A stretch of 64,000 bases of DNA from JAHJQZ01 sp963667595 (GCA_963667595.2 CAXXWD010000001.1:1178001-1242000); one strand, 5' to 3'. Counted from the first letter of the stretch, positions 1 through 8,431 are shown. Made by a program: numbers and translations. The notes: a model not told the origin generated them from the letters alone.

Positions 1-3
1 GCC

Positions 4-288
4 TCAATGGACCTGAGCCAGCACCACCGGCTGGTCTTCCAGCCAGTTTTCGAGCGAATCCTCGCTGTCGGTCACAAGGACCGGCTTGCCGTCGGCCGAC
101 ATCACCAGGATGAATGGCCCGCCATCCTTGTTGACATGTGCTTCCGGCAAGAGGCGCGCCAGGGCGGCGCCATCGATCTCGCGGGCGAACACCACCGATT
201 CGACGCCGAGGGCGGCGAACTGCTCCGCACTCATCATGCCGAGAGGAGCTTTGTCGGCGGTTGATTTGGTCGTGGGTCTGTCTTGCAT
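4..288 (-). CDS. DUF1150 family protein
   Basis: A 94-residue protein with the look of the DUF1150 family, small alphaproteobacterial proteins of unknown biochemical role that are very often encoded next to a small heat-shock protein. It has no signal peptide, membrane segment or cysteine. The middle (about residues 25-70) is the conserved part, alternating short hydrophobic strands with acidic stretches (VFAREIDGAAL, FILVMSADGKPVLVTDSE). It lies 75 bp downstream of the hsp20 gene on the same strand, so the two are probably one heat-inducible transcript. The family name rests on resemblance plus this neighbour. The function is unknown. Confidence 0.8.
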   Translation of the reverse strand: MQDRPTTKSTADKAPLGMMSAEQFAALGVESVVFAREIDGAALARLLPEAHVNKDGGPFILVMSADGKPVLVTDSEDSLENWLEDQPVVLAQVH

Positions 289-363
289 TCTAACTCACTC
301 CTCTGCCGGCCCCGTTCTTTCGAACACTTTAGGCACCGACTCTGGATAAACCTACACCGGATT

Positions 364-786
364 TCAGGACTTTGCGTTGATCTCGATCTTGCGCGCAATG
401 CGTGCGGCAACGGGCCGCTCCACATGGATGGTCAACAACCCATCCCTGAGATCCGCCCCATTGACCCGCATGCCATCGGCAAGCAGGAAACAGCGCTGGA
501 ACTGGCGCGTGGCAATGCCGCGATGCAGATACTCGCGTTCGGGCCGCTCTTCGGTCCGGCCTTTGACCTGCAACTGATTGTCTTCGACCATGACCTCGAT
601 TTCCCTGTCGGAAAACCCGGCCACCGCCACGGAAATATCGAAAAGCTCGCTGCCGTCCTCGAGCCGGACACGCTCGATATTGTAGGGCGGATAGCCATCG
701 GCGGATTTGGCGAGCTGGTCGAGTCGTTCCTCGAACGTGTCGAAGCCCAACAAAAAGGGCGAGGAAAACAACGAGACGCGCGTCAT
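364..786 (-). CDS. Hsp20 small heat-shock chaperone
   Basis: A 140-residue alpha-crystallin-type chaperone of the IbpA/HspA class, which holds unfolding cytoplasmic proteins during heat stress. The N-terminus (MTRVSLFSSPFLLGFDTFEERLD) is typical of rhizobial Hsp20 proteins. The alpha-crystallin domain spans about residues 32-128, with YPPYNIER at its start and the family element GLLTIHVER near its end. The frame is open for 48 more codons upstream, but only the ATG at 786 has a good ribosome site (AAGGA, 8 nt away) and the family N-terminus. It is the first gene of a pair with DUF1150. Its leader carries a candidate RNA thermometer that hides this ribosome site. Confidence 0.95.
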   Translation of the reverse strand: MTRVSLFSSPFLLGFDTFEERLDQLAKSADGYPPYNIERVRLEDGSELFDISVAVAGFSDREIEVMVEDNQLQVKGRTEERPEREYLHRGIATRQFQRCFLLADGMRVNGADLRDGLLTIHVERPVAARIARKIEINAKS

Positions 787-794
787 CGGATCGG

Positions 795-826
795 TCCTTG
801 ATCGGGGTCTCAAAAGACCCAAGCAA
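795..826 (-). promoter_or_regulatory. ROSE-type RNA thermometer in the hsp20 leader
   Basis: Read on the minus strand, the leader holds UUGCUUG (826 to 820) and, closer to the start codon, CAAGGA (800 to 795), which includes the Shine-Dalgarno AAGGA. They pair as U-A, U-G, a bulged G, C-G, U-A, U-A, G-C. This is the UYGCU/AGGA helix with bulged G that defines ROSE elements of rhizobial small heat-shock genes. Between them lies an inner hairpin GGUCU-UUUG-AGACC. At low temperature the ribosome site would be closed, and melting on heating would allow translation. The pairing is read directly from the sequence; the thermosensor role is inferred from the family. Confidence 0.7.
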
Positions 827-988
827 CACGATTTACCGGGCGTTACGCGAGAGTTAGGAGAAATCGATTTTCCAGATGAGGCGTCGCGACCACCCGAAAT
901 GCGCCAGCCCGCTTGTCGGCACCGGCACACGCGTTAGGATATGGGTCAAATCCGATCCGGTTCAAGTCAGGCGGGAACGCAAAGCAAA

Positions 989-1852
989 ATGTCGGCTTCC
1001 AGTACCGCGCCGGGCGTTTCCGTCATCATTCCCGCCTATCGGGCCGAAAAGACGCTCAGCCGTGCCGTCGCCAGCGTTCTGGACCAGACCCATCGGCATT
1101 TCGAAATTCTCGTCATCGCCGACGACAACACCGATTATTCGTCGGTGCTCGGCCGCGCCGGCATTACCGATCCCCGTCTCCGCTTTCTTGCAACCGGTGC
1201 GGCCGGATCCGGATCCTCGGCAACGCGCAATGCCGGCCTCGATGCGGCCCGCAACGCGCTCATCGCCATTCTCGACGCCGACGATGCCTTCCTGCCCGAC
1301 AAGCTCGCCGAGGCGCTTTTGCATCTTGAGGCGCACGGCATCGTCTCCTCGGCGCTTCGCATCGAAAGTGCCGATGGACAATTGTTACGAACCGTCGGCA
1401 CCGGTCCGGACCGCGTGCTCGACCCGGGGACCTACAAATTCGTCAACATTTCGATGGATTCCATGCTGGTCTACAACCGCGTCAAGGTCGATCCGCGTTA
1501 CGACACGAGCTTTCCCTGCCTCACCGACATCGCCTTCCTGCTGCGCCTCTGGGAAAAGAACGCATCGGTTTTCCATCTCGGCACGCCGCTGCATGTTTAT
1601 ACCAAGCAGCCGGCGTCGGTTTCCAACAGGCCGGGCACCAGCGCCCCGATGATCGAGACCAAGAAACGACTGATCGATGGTCTTGAAACCGGCACCTATC
1701 CTCTGGCCGCACCGGGCGGAAAAGACGGACTTTTACGTTTCTACACGCGATCCCTTGAGGCGGAACGAAGCTATGAGGCCCGGCAGGCCGAAGAACCGAA
1801 CCTGTTGTTCGAGGACCACCTCGAACCGTTCCTGACCGCCCCTCGGCCCTGA
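989..1852 (+). CDS. family 2 glycosyltransferase
   Basis: A 287-residue GT-A-fold glycosyltransferase (GT2) that would transfer a sugar from a nucleotide-sugar to an unknown acceptor, probably a surface polysaccharide or lipid. The N-terminus has the classic VSVIIPAYRAEKTL strand-loop, followed by ADDNTD and the metal-binding DxD in AILDADDAFLPD about 90 residues in. No membrane helix is evident, so it should be cytoplasmic or peripheral. The frame opens at 941, but that ATG has an AGGA only 1 nt away. The start at 989 (MSASSTAPG) puts the GT2 core at the usual distance and is preferred. It stands alone, divergent from hsp20, and is the last chromosomal gene before the integrative element. 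Confidence 0.85.
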   Translation: MSASSTAPGVSVIIPAYRAEKTLSRAVASVLDQTHRHFEILVIADDNTDYSSVLGRAGITDPRLRFLATGAAGSGSSATRNAGLDAARNALIAILDADDAFLPDKLAEALLHLEAHGIVSSALRIESADGQLLRTVGTGPDRVLDPGTYKFVNISMDSMLVYNRVKVDPRYDTSFPCLTDIAFLLRLWEKNASVFHLGTPLHVYTKQPASVSNRPGTSAPMIETKKRLIDGLETGTYPLAAPGGKDGLLRFYTRSLEAERSYEARQAEEPNLLFEDHLEPFLTAPRP

Positions 1853-1963
1853 GCCGGCGCGATCAGGCTTTGCACGGCGTTCCATTGCGTCCAGTGACCC
1901 GTTCGCCGAACGCCTCGCGCCCACGCCCAACGGCCACGGCCGTCATGATCCTCAAAGAAGTGA

Positions 1964-1977
1964 TGGTGCCCTGGAGA
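1964..1977. repeat. left attachment site (partial tRNA-Leu 3' end)
   Basis: TGGTGCCCTGGAGA, identical to the last 14 bases of the tRNA-Leu gene at 15784-15797 (the reverse complement of ...CCAGGGCACCA). Identity stops sharply upstream of the CCA end and decays within a few bases on the other side. This is the footprint expected of attL after site-specific integration. No other tRNA sequence is present here. Confidence 0.8.
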
Positions 1978-2094
1978 GGAACTGATAAGAGTGATTACCA
2001 ATTGAAAATTCATAGTATTTTGCTGTCACAAAGATCCAGTCCACCCTTTGGACCACCTCAACTGTTTTCTTAAAACTACCCCCTGCTTGCCAGT

Positions 2095-2385
2095 CTACGA
2101 GATGTTTACAAGAATGACAGGTAATATGTAGTAATACGAAATAGGAAATACGGGAAGAATAAACGGTACTAAAAATAGCATTTCTATCGCTCTTCTTGTT
2201 GCGGGAAAACTTCCATTAAAGGGCCGAATATATAACACTATCAATATTAAAGATACTATCACCAAAAATACAATAAATAGATCATTATATGAAGGAAGGT
2301 ATCCAAAAGCCGCCGATCCAATGTAGTAAATAGACACTGTTAATATCGACACTAGAACGGATAGCGCGCGAAATGCATTGCTCAT
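2095..2385 (-). CDS. small membrane protein, candidate immunity protein of the TpsA lipase
   Basis: A 96-residue, very hydrophobic protein with three likely membrane helices (about residues 7-28, 36-54 and 68-92) and short polar loops. I do not recognise a family. Its ATG lies 2 bp beyond the stop codon of tpsA and has no clear ribosome site of its own, so translation is probably coupled to tpsA. The gene is markedly AT-rich compared with the chromosome and sits at the extreme left edge of the element. A small gene directly behind a toxin-like C-terminus is the usual place for an immunity gene, and a membrane protein would suit a lipase that attacks membranes. That role is inference. It could also be an accessory secretion or anchoring protein. 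Confidence 0.6.
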   Translation of the reverse strand: MSNAFRALSVLVSILTVSIYYIGSAAFGYLPSYNDLFIVFLVIVSLILIVLYIRPFNGSFPATRRAIEMLFLVPFILPVFPISYYYILPVILVNIS

Positions 2386-2387
2386 AA

Positions 2388-5300
2388 CTATTGTGAATTT
2401 AGCAAATTTTCCATTCCACCTATTATACCACCGATGCCGTGCCCGCCTGCAAACAAGTTAGATTGATCATCTGTTGTCCCTACATAATAAGTTTTCCCCG
2501 GGAGCTGTCCACTACGTACAAACGGGGTGTACTCTCCTATATTTGGGTCGCCAATTAGCGCACCTGCTACGGCAATATTAATCTGATTTTCTCTATTACC
2601 TGAAAGAGACAGGGAATTGCGGTCCGCATTGAACGTTACAACCGGCCCAGTCGAAGAGAGTTTTGAAGCTGCATAACTAGCAAGTGCACCACCAAGCGAG
2701 TGTCCGGTCAAACTGGGAGGGCGCCCGAAACGCTGCGCCACCAACTCAGCGAGCTTGGCCGCTGCTGCATATTGTGGAGGCACGACCAATCTGACACCAA
2801 AATTGGTTGCCCAATCTGCAACTGATGTTTTTTTCGTTCCGCCGTAGGCAACAACTATTTCACCGCCCTCAGTTCGGTACACAGCTGCATCAAGCCCAGC
2901 GATTTCGTATGCCCGTATCTCACCTTCAGACACACCTGACAATCGCATCACAGTCTGCCAATCCGCGATTCGCCGGGTGCCAGACGGAAGCGCAGTCGGA
3001 ACCCCCTCAACGTCTTGGGACAGCTTAGCATATAGGATCGTCTTCTGCGCCAGAGCAGGAGTAATGTTGGTACCAGTGGGTTCGGAGACGGGCAGCACAG
3101 GAGTACGGGGCTGTTGAGGAGAAGCGGATTCTTCCGCCGTATCCTTGGCAGCTACAATTGGAGTAGACTCAGGGGGCATAGTAAGCGCATCGATTAGCTT
3201 TTGTCCGTAAGGACTCGCTGCGAGACATGTAAGCCCGTAGCAGTTTGGCGCATCGGTCGAGCTGACCTCCCAAACCGGATAGACGCCATTGACTTGCGGA
3301 ATCGCGGAACTGAAGCGTGTGTTAACAGCCCCATCAGAAACAACCTCTGGAATTCTGTTAAGACCATTGGCGGTGAATGCTCCAAAAGCACCGCTATCGG
3401 TTACGAGAGCCCAGCTGCGCTGATTGACGATCCGAATCGCATAGTCCTGCAGCGCGTAGTTTAGCGATCCGAAATTGATGTACAGACCACCTGTTGCTGT
3501 CGGGTCTACCAGCCGGATTCCGCCCGATGGTATGGTTGCGAGAGAGCCGTTGTGGCTGAACCTAATCAGGTCTTGGTCGAATGTGATGACAACGTTGGGC
3601 GCCAAGTAGTCAGGGCCTAGACTCAAATTTGGCATGTCGTAGCTGGAGCTTAGGGTAATGCCCTGACCGCCTTGCAGATAAAGCGTTCCGCCATCGAGGC
3701 TGATCTGGCCCACATTGTAGCCTGTAATTTGGCCATTCGGAGCGAACAGACTGGCATTGATTGAGCCTGAGGTTGAAACCAGGTCAACGCCGACCGAGAG
3801 GTAAATATTGCGTGCCGAATCCATGCCAAGCGCGACATTGCCACCTGATGTCTTCCGGATATCGCTCATGACGTGGATGTCGCCATGCGCGGCCCCACTT
3901 GTGCCAACGGTTGTGATCATAACGTTGGTGCCAGCGTTGAGCGCAGCTTCAATATCGAAAGTGTCAACATATGAAGAACTGCCGATAGGATAGGCGTTCA
4001 ACCCATAAAGGCCCCGGTACGTCCCGAAGTAACTCCCCACATTGGCAGTCGCCGTGCGGGAAATGTAAATGTCTAGCGGATCGAGCAACCACGTCCCAGC
4101 TTCCCCGTTGGGTGCTGATGCATCGGCTGCTACTGTCGCGTTGAGGTAGTTGCCAGACGTTTCGATGAAGCCGCCATCACCACCTATCGCACCGCCTCGC
4201 GCCGTGATGGTGGCAGCAGTCTCGGTGGCAATGTCAGACCAGACAACAATCTTGCCGCCGTCTCCGGCTGCAATTGCGTCGGCGTTTAGCTCGCTGTTTC
4301 CATCAAGGAATGCATAAGAGGCCGTAGGAATAGGATCGGTTTCCCTGTCGATGCCATATTTGGCGAAATCTGAATCATTAGCCTGCCCGCCAAGGTAGTC
4401 TCCGCCGATCAGAATGGTGCCTCCACCATTGACTCCGGTTGCATCAATGCTTGCATCCGAGATTTCAATGGCTTCACCCGTGATCACTACTTTGCCGCGC
4501 TCCCAATCTGCGGGGCGCGGAGACGGGAATGGCGCATCTGCGACGGTGATGTCACCGGACACCTTCACAACCTGAGTAGGCGCATCGGCGGTCTTTGTGC
4601 TTGCCGTTTGGCCACCAAGAACGATCTTGCCGTTCCGCATACCAACCGAGCGCGCTTCTATGATCCCAGTGTTGTTGACGACCGAGTTGACGGCCTTGCG
4701 GGCGGTTGCTGCGGTCAGAGCCACGGTGCCACCGTCTGCGGATATCGCCCCCTCGTTCTTGACCAGATCATCCATTGGCGCGCCAGTTGCGGCGTCGACG
4801 ACCTCAGAAGCGATTTCGTCACCAACGACCAGACGGACGAGATTGTCCCCGTAAAGGTCGAGTGTAAAAGCATTACCAGACGCAAGGGACACAGTCCCCA
4901 TATTCGCTGTGATAACGCCGGCATTGCGCAAGCCCGGCGCAACAAAGGCACCGATGCCGTAATCGGCAATCGAGATATTGCCTTCGTTGACGATAGAAGC
5001 AGATGGATTGCCCGGTTGTGTGAAGGCGAAATTGCCGGACATGAAGTCGGTGTCGCGAATGTCGTTTGTCGTCGCGATCAACCCGCCGACATCGATACGG
5101 GCGTTTTGCCCGAAAAGAATGCCATCCGGATTGACGATAGCGAGATTGCCGTTGGCCGTGAGCGTGCCGAGAATTGATGTCGGCGACGTACTGCCTGTGA
5201 CGCGATTAAGTGTCCAGGACGCCGCACTTGGCTGCACGAAACGAGTTGTTTCATCGGAAGCGATGTCAAAGCTCTGCCAGTTGATGACTGCGTTTTGGGA

Positions 5301-5480
5301 CGCCTGGTCGACCTGCACGGTTTTCGTGTCCGGTGCGCTGATCGTCGCGTCGCCGGCAGCAACCTGACCATCGACGGGGTTAGCACTGGCGCTCGATCCC
5401 AATGCGATGACAAAGCCGAGGGTGGAGGTGAGCGCGGTCGTGATCCGCAGCCAATGCGCGATGCGCGGTGTGTGTTGCAT
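2388..5480 (-). CDS. TpsA exoprotein: haemagglutinin secretion domain with C-terminal lipase-like domain
   Basis: A 1030-residue secreted protein of a two-partner (type Vb) system. Residues 1-33 are a signal peptide ending ALGSSASA. The filamentous-haemagglutinin TPS domain follows, with NRVTG (92-96) and NPDGI (117-121, the usual NPNGI motif), and then a beta-helix region containing AGTWLLDPLDIYIS. A cysteine pair (C747, C752) precedes a Pro/Ser/Thr-rich linker (about 775-805). The last 220 residues resemble class 3 lipases: GEIVVAYGGTK...DWATNFG, then GHSLGGALASY with nucleophile S928, and candidate partners D978 (IGDPN) and H1014 (GGHGIGG). The start has a strong ribosome site (GGGGAGGACGGG). 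It is 11 bp downstream of its transporter gene. It is short for a CdiA-type toxin. The lipase activity is predicted from motifs. Confidence 0.85.
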   Translation of the reverse strand: MQHTPRIAHWLRITTALTSTLGFVIALGSSASANPVDGQVAAGDATISAPDTKTVQVDQASQNAVINWQSFDIASDETTRFVQPSAASWTLNRVTGSTSPTSILGTLTANGNLAIVNPDGILFGQNARIDVGGLIATTNDIRDTDFMSGNFAFTQPGNPSASIVNEGNISIADYGIGAFVAPGLRNAGVITANMGTVSLASGNAFTLDLYGDNLVRLVVGDEIASEVVDAATGAPMDDLVKNEGAISADGGTVALTAATARKAVNSVVNNTGIIEARSVGMRNGKIVLGGQTASTKTADAPTQVVKVSGDITVADAPFPSPRPADWERGKVVITGEAIEISDASIDATGVNGGGTILIGGDYLGGQANDSDFAKYGIDRETDPIPTASYAFLDGNSELNADAIAAGDGGKIVVWSDIATETAATITARGGAIGGDGGFIETSGNYLNATVAADASAPNGEAGTWLLDPLDIYISRTATANVGSYFGTYRGLYGLNAYPIGSSSYVDTFDIEAALNAGTNVMITTVGTSGAAHGDIHVMSDIRKTSGGNVALGMDSARNIYLSVGVDLVSTSGSINASLFAPNGQITGYNVGQISLDGGTLYLQGGQGITLSSSYDMPNLSLGPDYLAPNVVITFDQDLIRFSHNGSLATIPSGGIRLVDPTATGGLYINFGSLNYALQDYAIRIVNQRSWALVTDSGAFGAFTANGLNRIPEVVSDGAVNTRFSSAIPQVNGVYPVWEVSSTDAPNCYGLTCLAASPYGQKLIDALTMPPESTPIVAAKDTAEESASPQQPRTPVLPVSEPTGTNITPALAQKTILYAKLSQDVEGVPTALPSGTRRIADWQTVMRLSGVSEGEIRAYEIAGLDAAVYRTEGGEIVVAYGGTKKTSVADWATNFGVRLVVPPQYAAAAKLAELVAQRFGRPPSLTGHSLGGALASYAASKLSSTGPVVTFNADRNSLSLSGNRENQINIAVAGALIGDPNIGEYTPFVRSGQLPGKTYYVGTTDDQSNLFAGGHGIGGIIGGMENLLNSQ

Positions 5481-5491
5481 CCCGTCCTCCC

Positions 5492-7201
5492 CTAGAAGCT
5501 TGTCGTCAGTTTGAACAACCCGCGCCAGGCGGACACGTTGGTCACGCTGGACGGAGTGACGAACGTTCGCGTGACTGTCACGTCACCGCTGAACGCGTCC
5601 TTGCCGAAGCGCAGTCCAATACCGGCTGAAGCGCCATCGTCGGTGGTCGGTGTGCCAAGGGGCGCGTTGATATTCCAGATGCGGCCATAGTCGGCAAAGA
5701 CATAAGGTTGAAGGCTATCGAGAGCCGCGTCGAGCGATGCCGGGACATCTGCGTCGTAGCGCAGCTCGGCATTGAGCTTGAGGCAATGGTCGCCCGTGAT
5801 GATCGAGGACTCAAATCCTCGCCCAAAGCCCTGACCGCCGTAGCCACATTCTTCGGACGACAGGAGCGGATCAGCCGCAACCTGCCCGAAAGCACTGGCA
5901 TAGAGTGAAAATCCGTTGTCGAGCGATTGCTGACGCGACAGGAACAAGGTCGCCTTGGTGAAGTCCACTACACCCGGAATGCGCGATGCATTGGGGTTGC
6001 TGTTAGACGTGCTGCCCAATCCATCGATCCCACGGCTCAGGGTGACGATGCTCTGATTGACGCCGTTCCACTCGTCGGCCCAGTCAAAGGCCAGTTCGGC
6101 GCGCAATACGCGAAGACGATCTTCCGAGGATAGCCCCGCCGTTGTCGTGCTCTTTGAGTTGCTCACGTCGAAACTGAGCATGCCCGTCAGATTGCGATCG
6201 CGGGTGCGGATGAATGGGTACGAGAGATCAGCAGACAGATTGAGGCTTTCGGTCTTGTAATCGAGCGCCTTGAGAATTGCCGTACCGGGCGCGCCACGAC
6301 TGACATTGCCGGACACTGCAAGGGCCAGTCCTTCGCTGTTGAGGATTTGGTCATAGTTGAAAAAGAAATAGTGCAGTTCGGGCGTGAGGGAGCCGTCCTG
6401 CGGCCCGGCAACGGAATAGCCACCGCCAATTCGCTCGTGCTGGCGAAGAGCGTTGTTCAATGCCCCCGAAAACGTCGCCTGATAGGGACCACTCGCCTCG
6501 GTGCCGTGATTGTCGACCGAGATCGACGCGTCGTAGGGCTTGAACTCCATGTCCATGACCAAGGTGGAGGCGCCGGGATCGGTCTCGGATGCGCGGAGAT
6601 TGGAGCGGAAGGTGAGGCCGGGCAAGTCGTTTGCCAGCAGCAGGTAGCGCTCCAGTGTTGCGGCATGAATCGGGCGCGCGCTGGTAATGGCTGCCGAGTA
6701 ATCATCGAAAAGGTTGCGATAGTCTGCGATGCCTTCAGGCCAGATCACCTGATCGATGTAACCTTCCACGACTTGCAGTCCGACACTGGCGCCATTCGGA
6801 TCGAGCTCTTGCGGCGGCACGATGATGCGCGACAGCAGGTAGCCTTCAAGGCCGTATTGTGCCGTGATCTTGGCGGCAACATCGAAGACCTGAAGCAGCG
6901 TTACCTCTTGCCCGATCAGATCCGCATAGAAAGGTTCGAGGTCGGCAGCAGAGAAGACGGTTGAGCCTTCGATAGCGATTCCGTCTAGAACAAGCTTGAT
7001 CTTCGCCGCTTCCGCAGCGGGCATCGTGCTTTCGAGTCCCTCGATAATGCGTGGCGCAGCTTTCGGCGCCTGCTGCTGCGTAAACCGTTCCTGGATGCGC
7101 CCAGGTTCGGCGCCAGGTGGTAGCGTTTGCGAGAATGCAGTAGAGCCAAAGGCGAATGCAAACATGACCGCCTGAACGAATGCCTTCTGCCGAATAAACA
7201 A
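5492..7201 (-). CDS. TpsB outer-membrane transporter (ShlB/FhaC family)
   Basis: A 569-residue outer-membrane protein that would recognise the TPS domain of the TpsA encoded next and carry it across the outer membrane. After a signal peptide (about 1-24, ending AFSQ) there is a linker and two POTRA-like domains. The first begins near residue 67 (IKLVLDGIAIEGSTVF), and the second includes GASVGLQVVEGYIDQV. A 16-strand barrel follows with repeated amphipathic strands, and the last residue is Phe (FKLTTSF), as in barrel substrates of the BAM complex. The start is TTG at 7201, chosen because it gives the positively charged RQK signal-peptide head and lies behind GAGGG. The first in-frame ATG would cut the signal peptide. 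Confidence 0.92.
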   Translation of the reverse strand: MFIRQKAFVQAVMFAFAFGSTAFSQTLPPGAEPGRIQERFTQQQAPKAAPRIIEGLESTMPAAEAAKIKLVLDGIAIEGSTVFSAADLEPFYADLIGQEVTLLQVFDVAAKITAQYGLEGYLLSRIIVPPQELDPNGASVGLQVVEGYIDQVIWPEGIADYRNLFDDYSAAITSARPIHAATLERYLLLANDLPGLTFRSNLRASETDPGASTLVMDMEFKPYDASISVDNHGTEASGPYQATFSGALNNALRQHERIGGGYSVAGPQDGSLTPELHYFFFNYDQILNSEGLALAVSGNVSRGAPGTAILKALDYKTESLNLSADLSYPFIRTRDRNLTGMLSFDVSNSKSTTTAGLSSEDRLRVLRAELAFDWADEWNGVNQSIVTLSRGIDGLGSTSNSNPNASRIPGVVDFTKATLFLSRQQSLDNGFSLYASAFGQVAADPLLSSEECGYGGQGFGRGFESSIITGDHCLKLNAELRYDADVPASLDAALDSLQPYVFADYGRIWNINAPLGTPTTDDGASAGIGLRFGKDAFSGDVTVTRTFVTPSSVTNVSAWRGLFKLTTSF

Positions 7202-7556
7202 AGGACGCCCTCATTCTAATGAATTATGTATGCCCAACTAATTTAGGTAGCTTATAAATCGTCCAATATCGTGTATTTACCTTGCATTAACTTTTTCCAT
7301 TTGTCGAATCCAATTACCTAACTGCGACAATTGGAGTTGTGACCGCTAGGTACAAAAGAGAAGCATCAAGAATGTTTCGCCTTCATATAGAAATGTCTAT
7401 GAATGAGACAAAATCCTGACTCGGCTACTCGTAACGCCGCAGTATCGGCGTGCTTGTTCAGGTAACCAAGCATCCTAAACGGTGTTACCCTTGCACTTCC
7501 TCGAGGCCTGTCACCATCGGGGCATCGCGATGCTCCCCAACACGGGAGATATCGTG
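7202..7556. other. intergenic region between tpsBA and the alpA-like gene
   Basis: 355 bp between divergent genes, noticeably AT-rich at 7210-7330. It must hold the promoters of both the tps operon (leftward) and the alpA-like gene (rightward). I see no convincing sigma-70 hexamer pair or operator palindrome and no coding sequence. Confidence 0.5.
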
Positions 7557-7757
7557 ATGAGGATACTTTCGAAGCGTCAGGTGAAGGAGCTGGTCCTCTA
7601 TTCGCCGCAGCACATTGCCAGGCTGGAAGCGGCCGGCCTATTCCCCAAGCGGGTACGGCTCGGCCAAAACCGAGTGGGATGGATTGAGGACGAAGTGCTG
7701 GACTGGCTCCAAACGCGCATTGATCGCCGAGAAGCTCCTACCGACACTCCTGCATAA
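7557..7757 (+). CDS. AlpA-like DNA-binding regulator
   Basis: A 66-residue MerR/excisionase-type winged-helix protein. The pattern MRILSKRQVKELVLYSPQHIARLEAAGLFPKRVRLGQNRVGWIEDEVLDWLQTRI matches the AlpA family: helix-turn-helix, F-P-x-R-V-R-L wing, then W-x-x-x-E-V-x-x-W. In phages and integrative elements such proteins activate integrase or excision genes. The frame is open further upstream, but ATG 7557 has GGGAG at proper spacing and starts exactly where the family does. It is the first rightward gene after the secretion locus. Its likely job is control of the element's own recombination or of the tps operon. Which promoter it binds cannot be read. Confidence 0.85.
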   Translation: MRILSKRQVKELVLYSPQHIARLEAAGLFPKRVRLGQNRVGWIEDEVLDWLQTRIDRREAPTDTPA

Positions 7758-7762
7758 GGAGC

Positions 7763-7791
7763 GGGTGGATCGGGTGCACACCGATCCACCC
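7763..7791 (+). terminator. strong hairpin directly after the alpA-like gene
   Basis: An 11-bp perfect stem, GGGTGGATCGG and CCGATCCACCC, with a 7-nt loop, starting 5 bp after the stop codon. No T-run follows. It could be a rho-assisted terminator, an mRNA-stabilising end or a protein-binding site. Confidence 0.5.
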
Positions 7792-7905
7792 ACGGGCGGC
7801 TATGGATACACCCCCTGAACCCGGTAGCCCTGGTTCTGGCGCTCTGTATCCCCAGTCATAGGACGTCATAGCCACACAACGCCGCACATCCCCAAATCGT
7901 GACTT

Positions 7906-7931
7906 CACCCAAAACAATGCAGTTTTGGGTG
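7906..7931 (+). terminator. hairpin upstream of the two-helix membrane protein
   Basis: CACCCAAAAC and GTTTTGGGTG form a perfect 10-bp stem with a 6-nt loop (AATGCA), followed by CTTCATTT. It looks like a terminator usable from either side and separates the alpA-like gene from the next one. Confidence 0.45.
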
Positions 7932-8000
7932 CTTCATTTGCCCTACTTGACTCTTTGCAATACCAGCCGCCCAATGAAGCTTTCTTTGGGGGGTATTGCT

Positions 8001-8375
8001 ATGAAGATTTTGTTTCGAAGAGACCAGTATCAATCCTTGACTGCAAAAACCATATTCAAGCTCTACGCCAAGATCGAATTGGAAAACGACGAAAGGACCA
8101 TCCTCGATAAGTATGATTTCGACCGCGCCAAACTCATTGCGGCGGTGCAACCAAATCTCGTCCGAAACGCGTTCATTGTTTGCCTGGCCATCGCATCATT
8201 GGTTTGGATGAACCTGGCGTGGATTAACACTGGATTGTTCCTGGTCGGTCTGACCATCGCCTTTGCCTTCACAACCTTCCTGTATGGCATCCCGTTCGCC
8301 CTGATGATTGGCGCATTCTTCGGCTGGCTCTACTACGACCGCAAGCGCGAGACGATCTACGTCAACGAACTGTGA
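8001..8375 (+). CDS. hypothetical two-helix membrane protein, C-terminus lost to the IS
   Basis: 124 codons with no family I recognise. Residues 1-50 are polar and charged (cytoplasmic-looking). Two adjacent membrane helices lie at about residues 55-77 and 80-110 (VCLAIASLVWMNLAWINTGLFLVGL and FAFTTFLYGIPFALMIGAFFGWLYY), then a short basic tail. The frame is open upstream to 7899, but ATG 8001 follows a G-rich ribosome site (GGGGGG). The stop codon TGA at 8373 is supplied by the terminal inverted repeat of the IS3 element that starts at 8371. The original protein was therefore probably longer, or its last residues were changed by the insertion. Confidence 0.65.
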   Translation: MKILFRRDQYQSLTAKTIFKLYAKIELENDERTILDKYDFDRAKLIAAVQPNLVRNAFIVCLAIASLVWMNLAWINTGLFLVGLTIAFAFTTFLYGIPFALMIGAFFGWLYYDRKRETIYVNEL

Positions 8376-8399
8376 ATAGCCCCTAGATTCGTAGACGCC
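8371..8399 (+). repeat. left terminal inverted repeat of the IS3 element
   Basis: Begins TGTGAATAGCCCC and ends TAGACGCC. It pairs with 9565-9593 with four mismatches, all in the middle eight bases. It also supplies the stop codon of the gene to its left. Confidence 0.85.
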
Positions 8400-8431
8400 T
8401 TCTTCCCTAATTTTAAGGCAAGGAGGCCAAG

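Noticed and set aside
234..930. Several long open frames on both strands over the hsp20 gene, up to 172 residues
   Set aside because: They are other-frame shadows of a clear Hsp20 gene in high-GC DNA, with no family resemblance and no ribosome sites.
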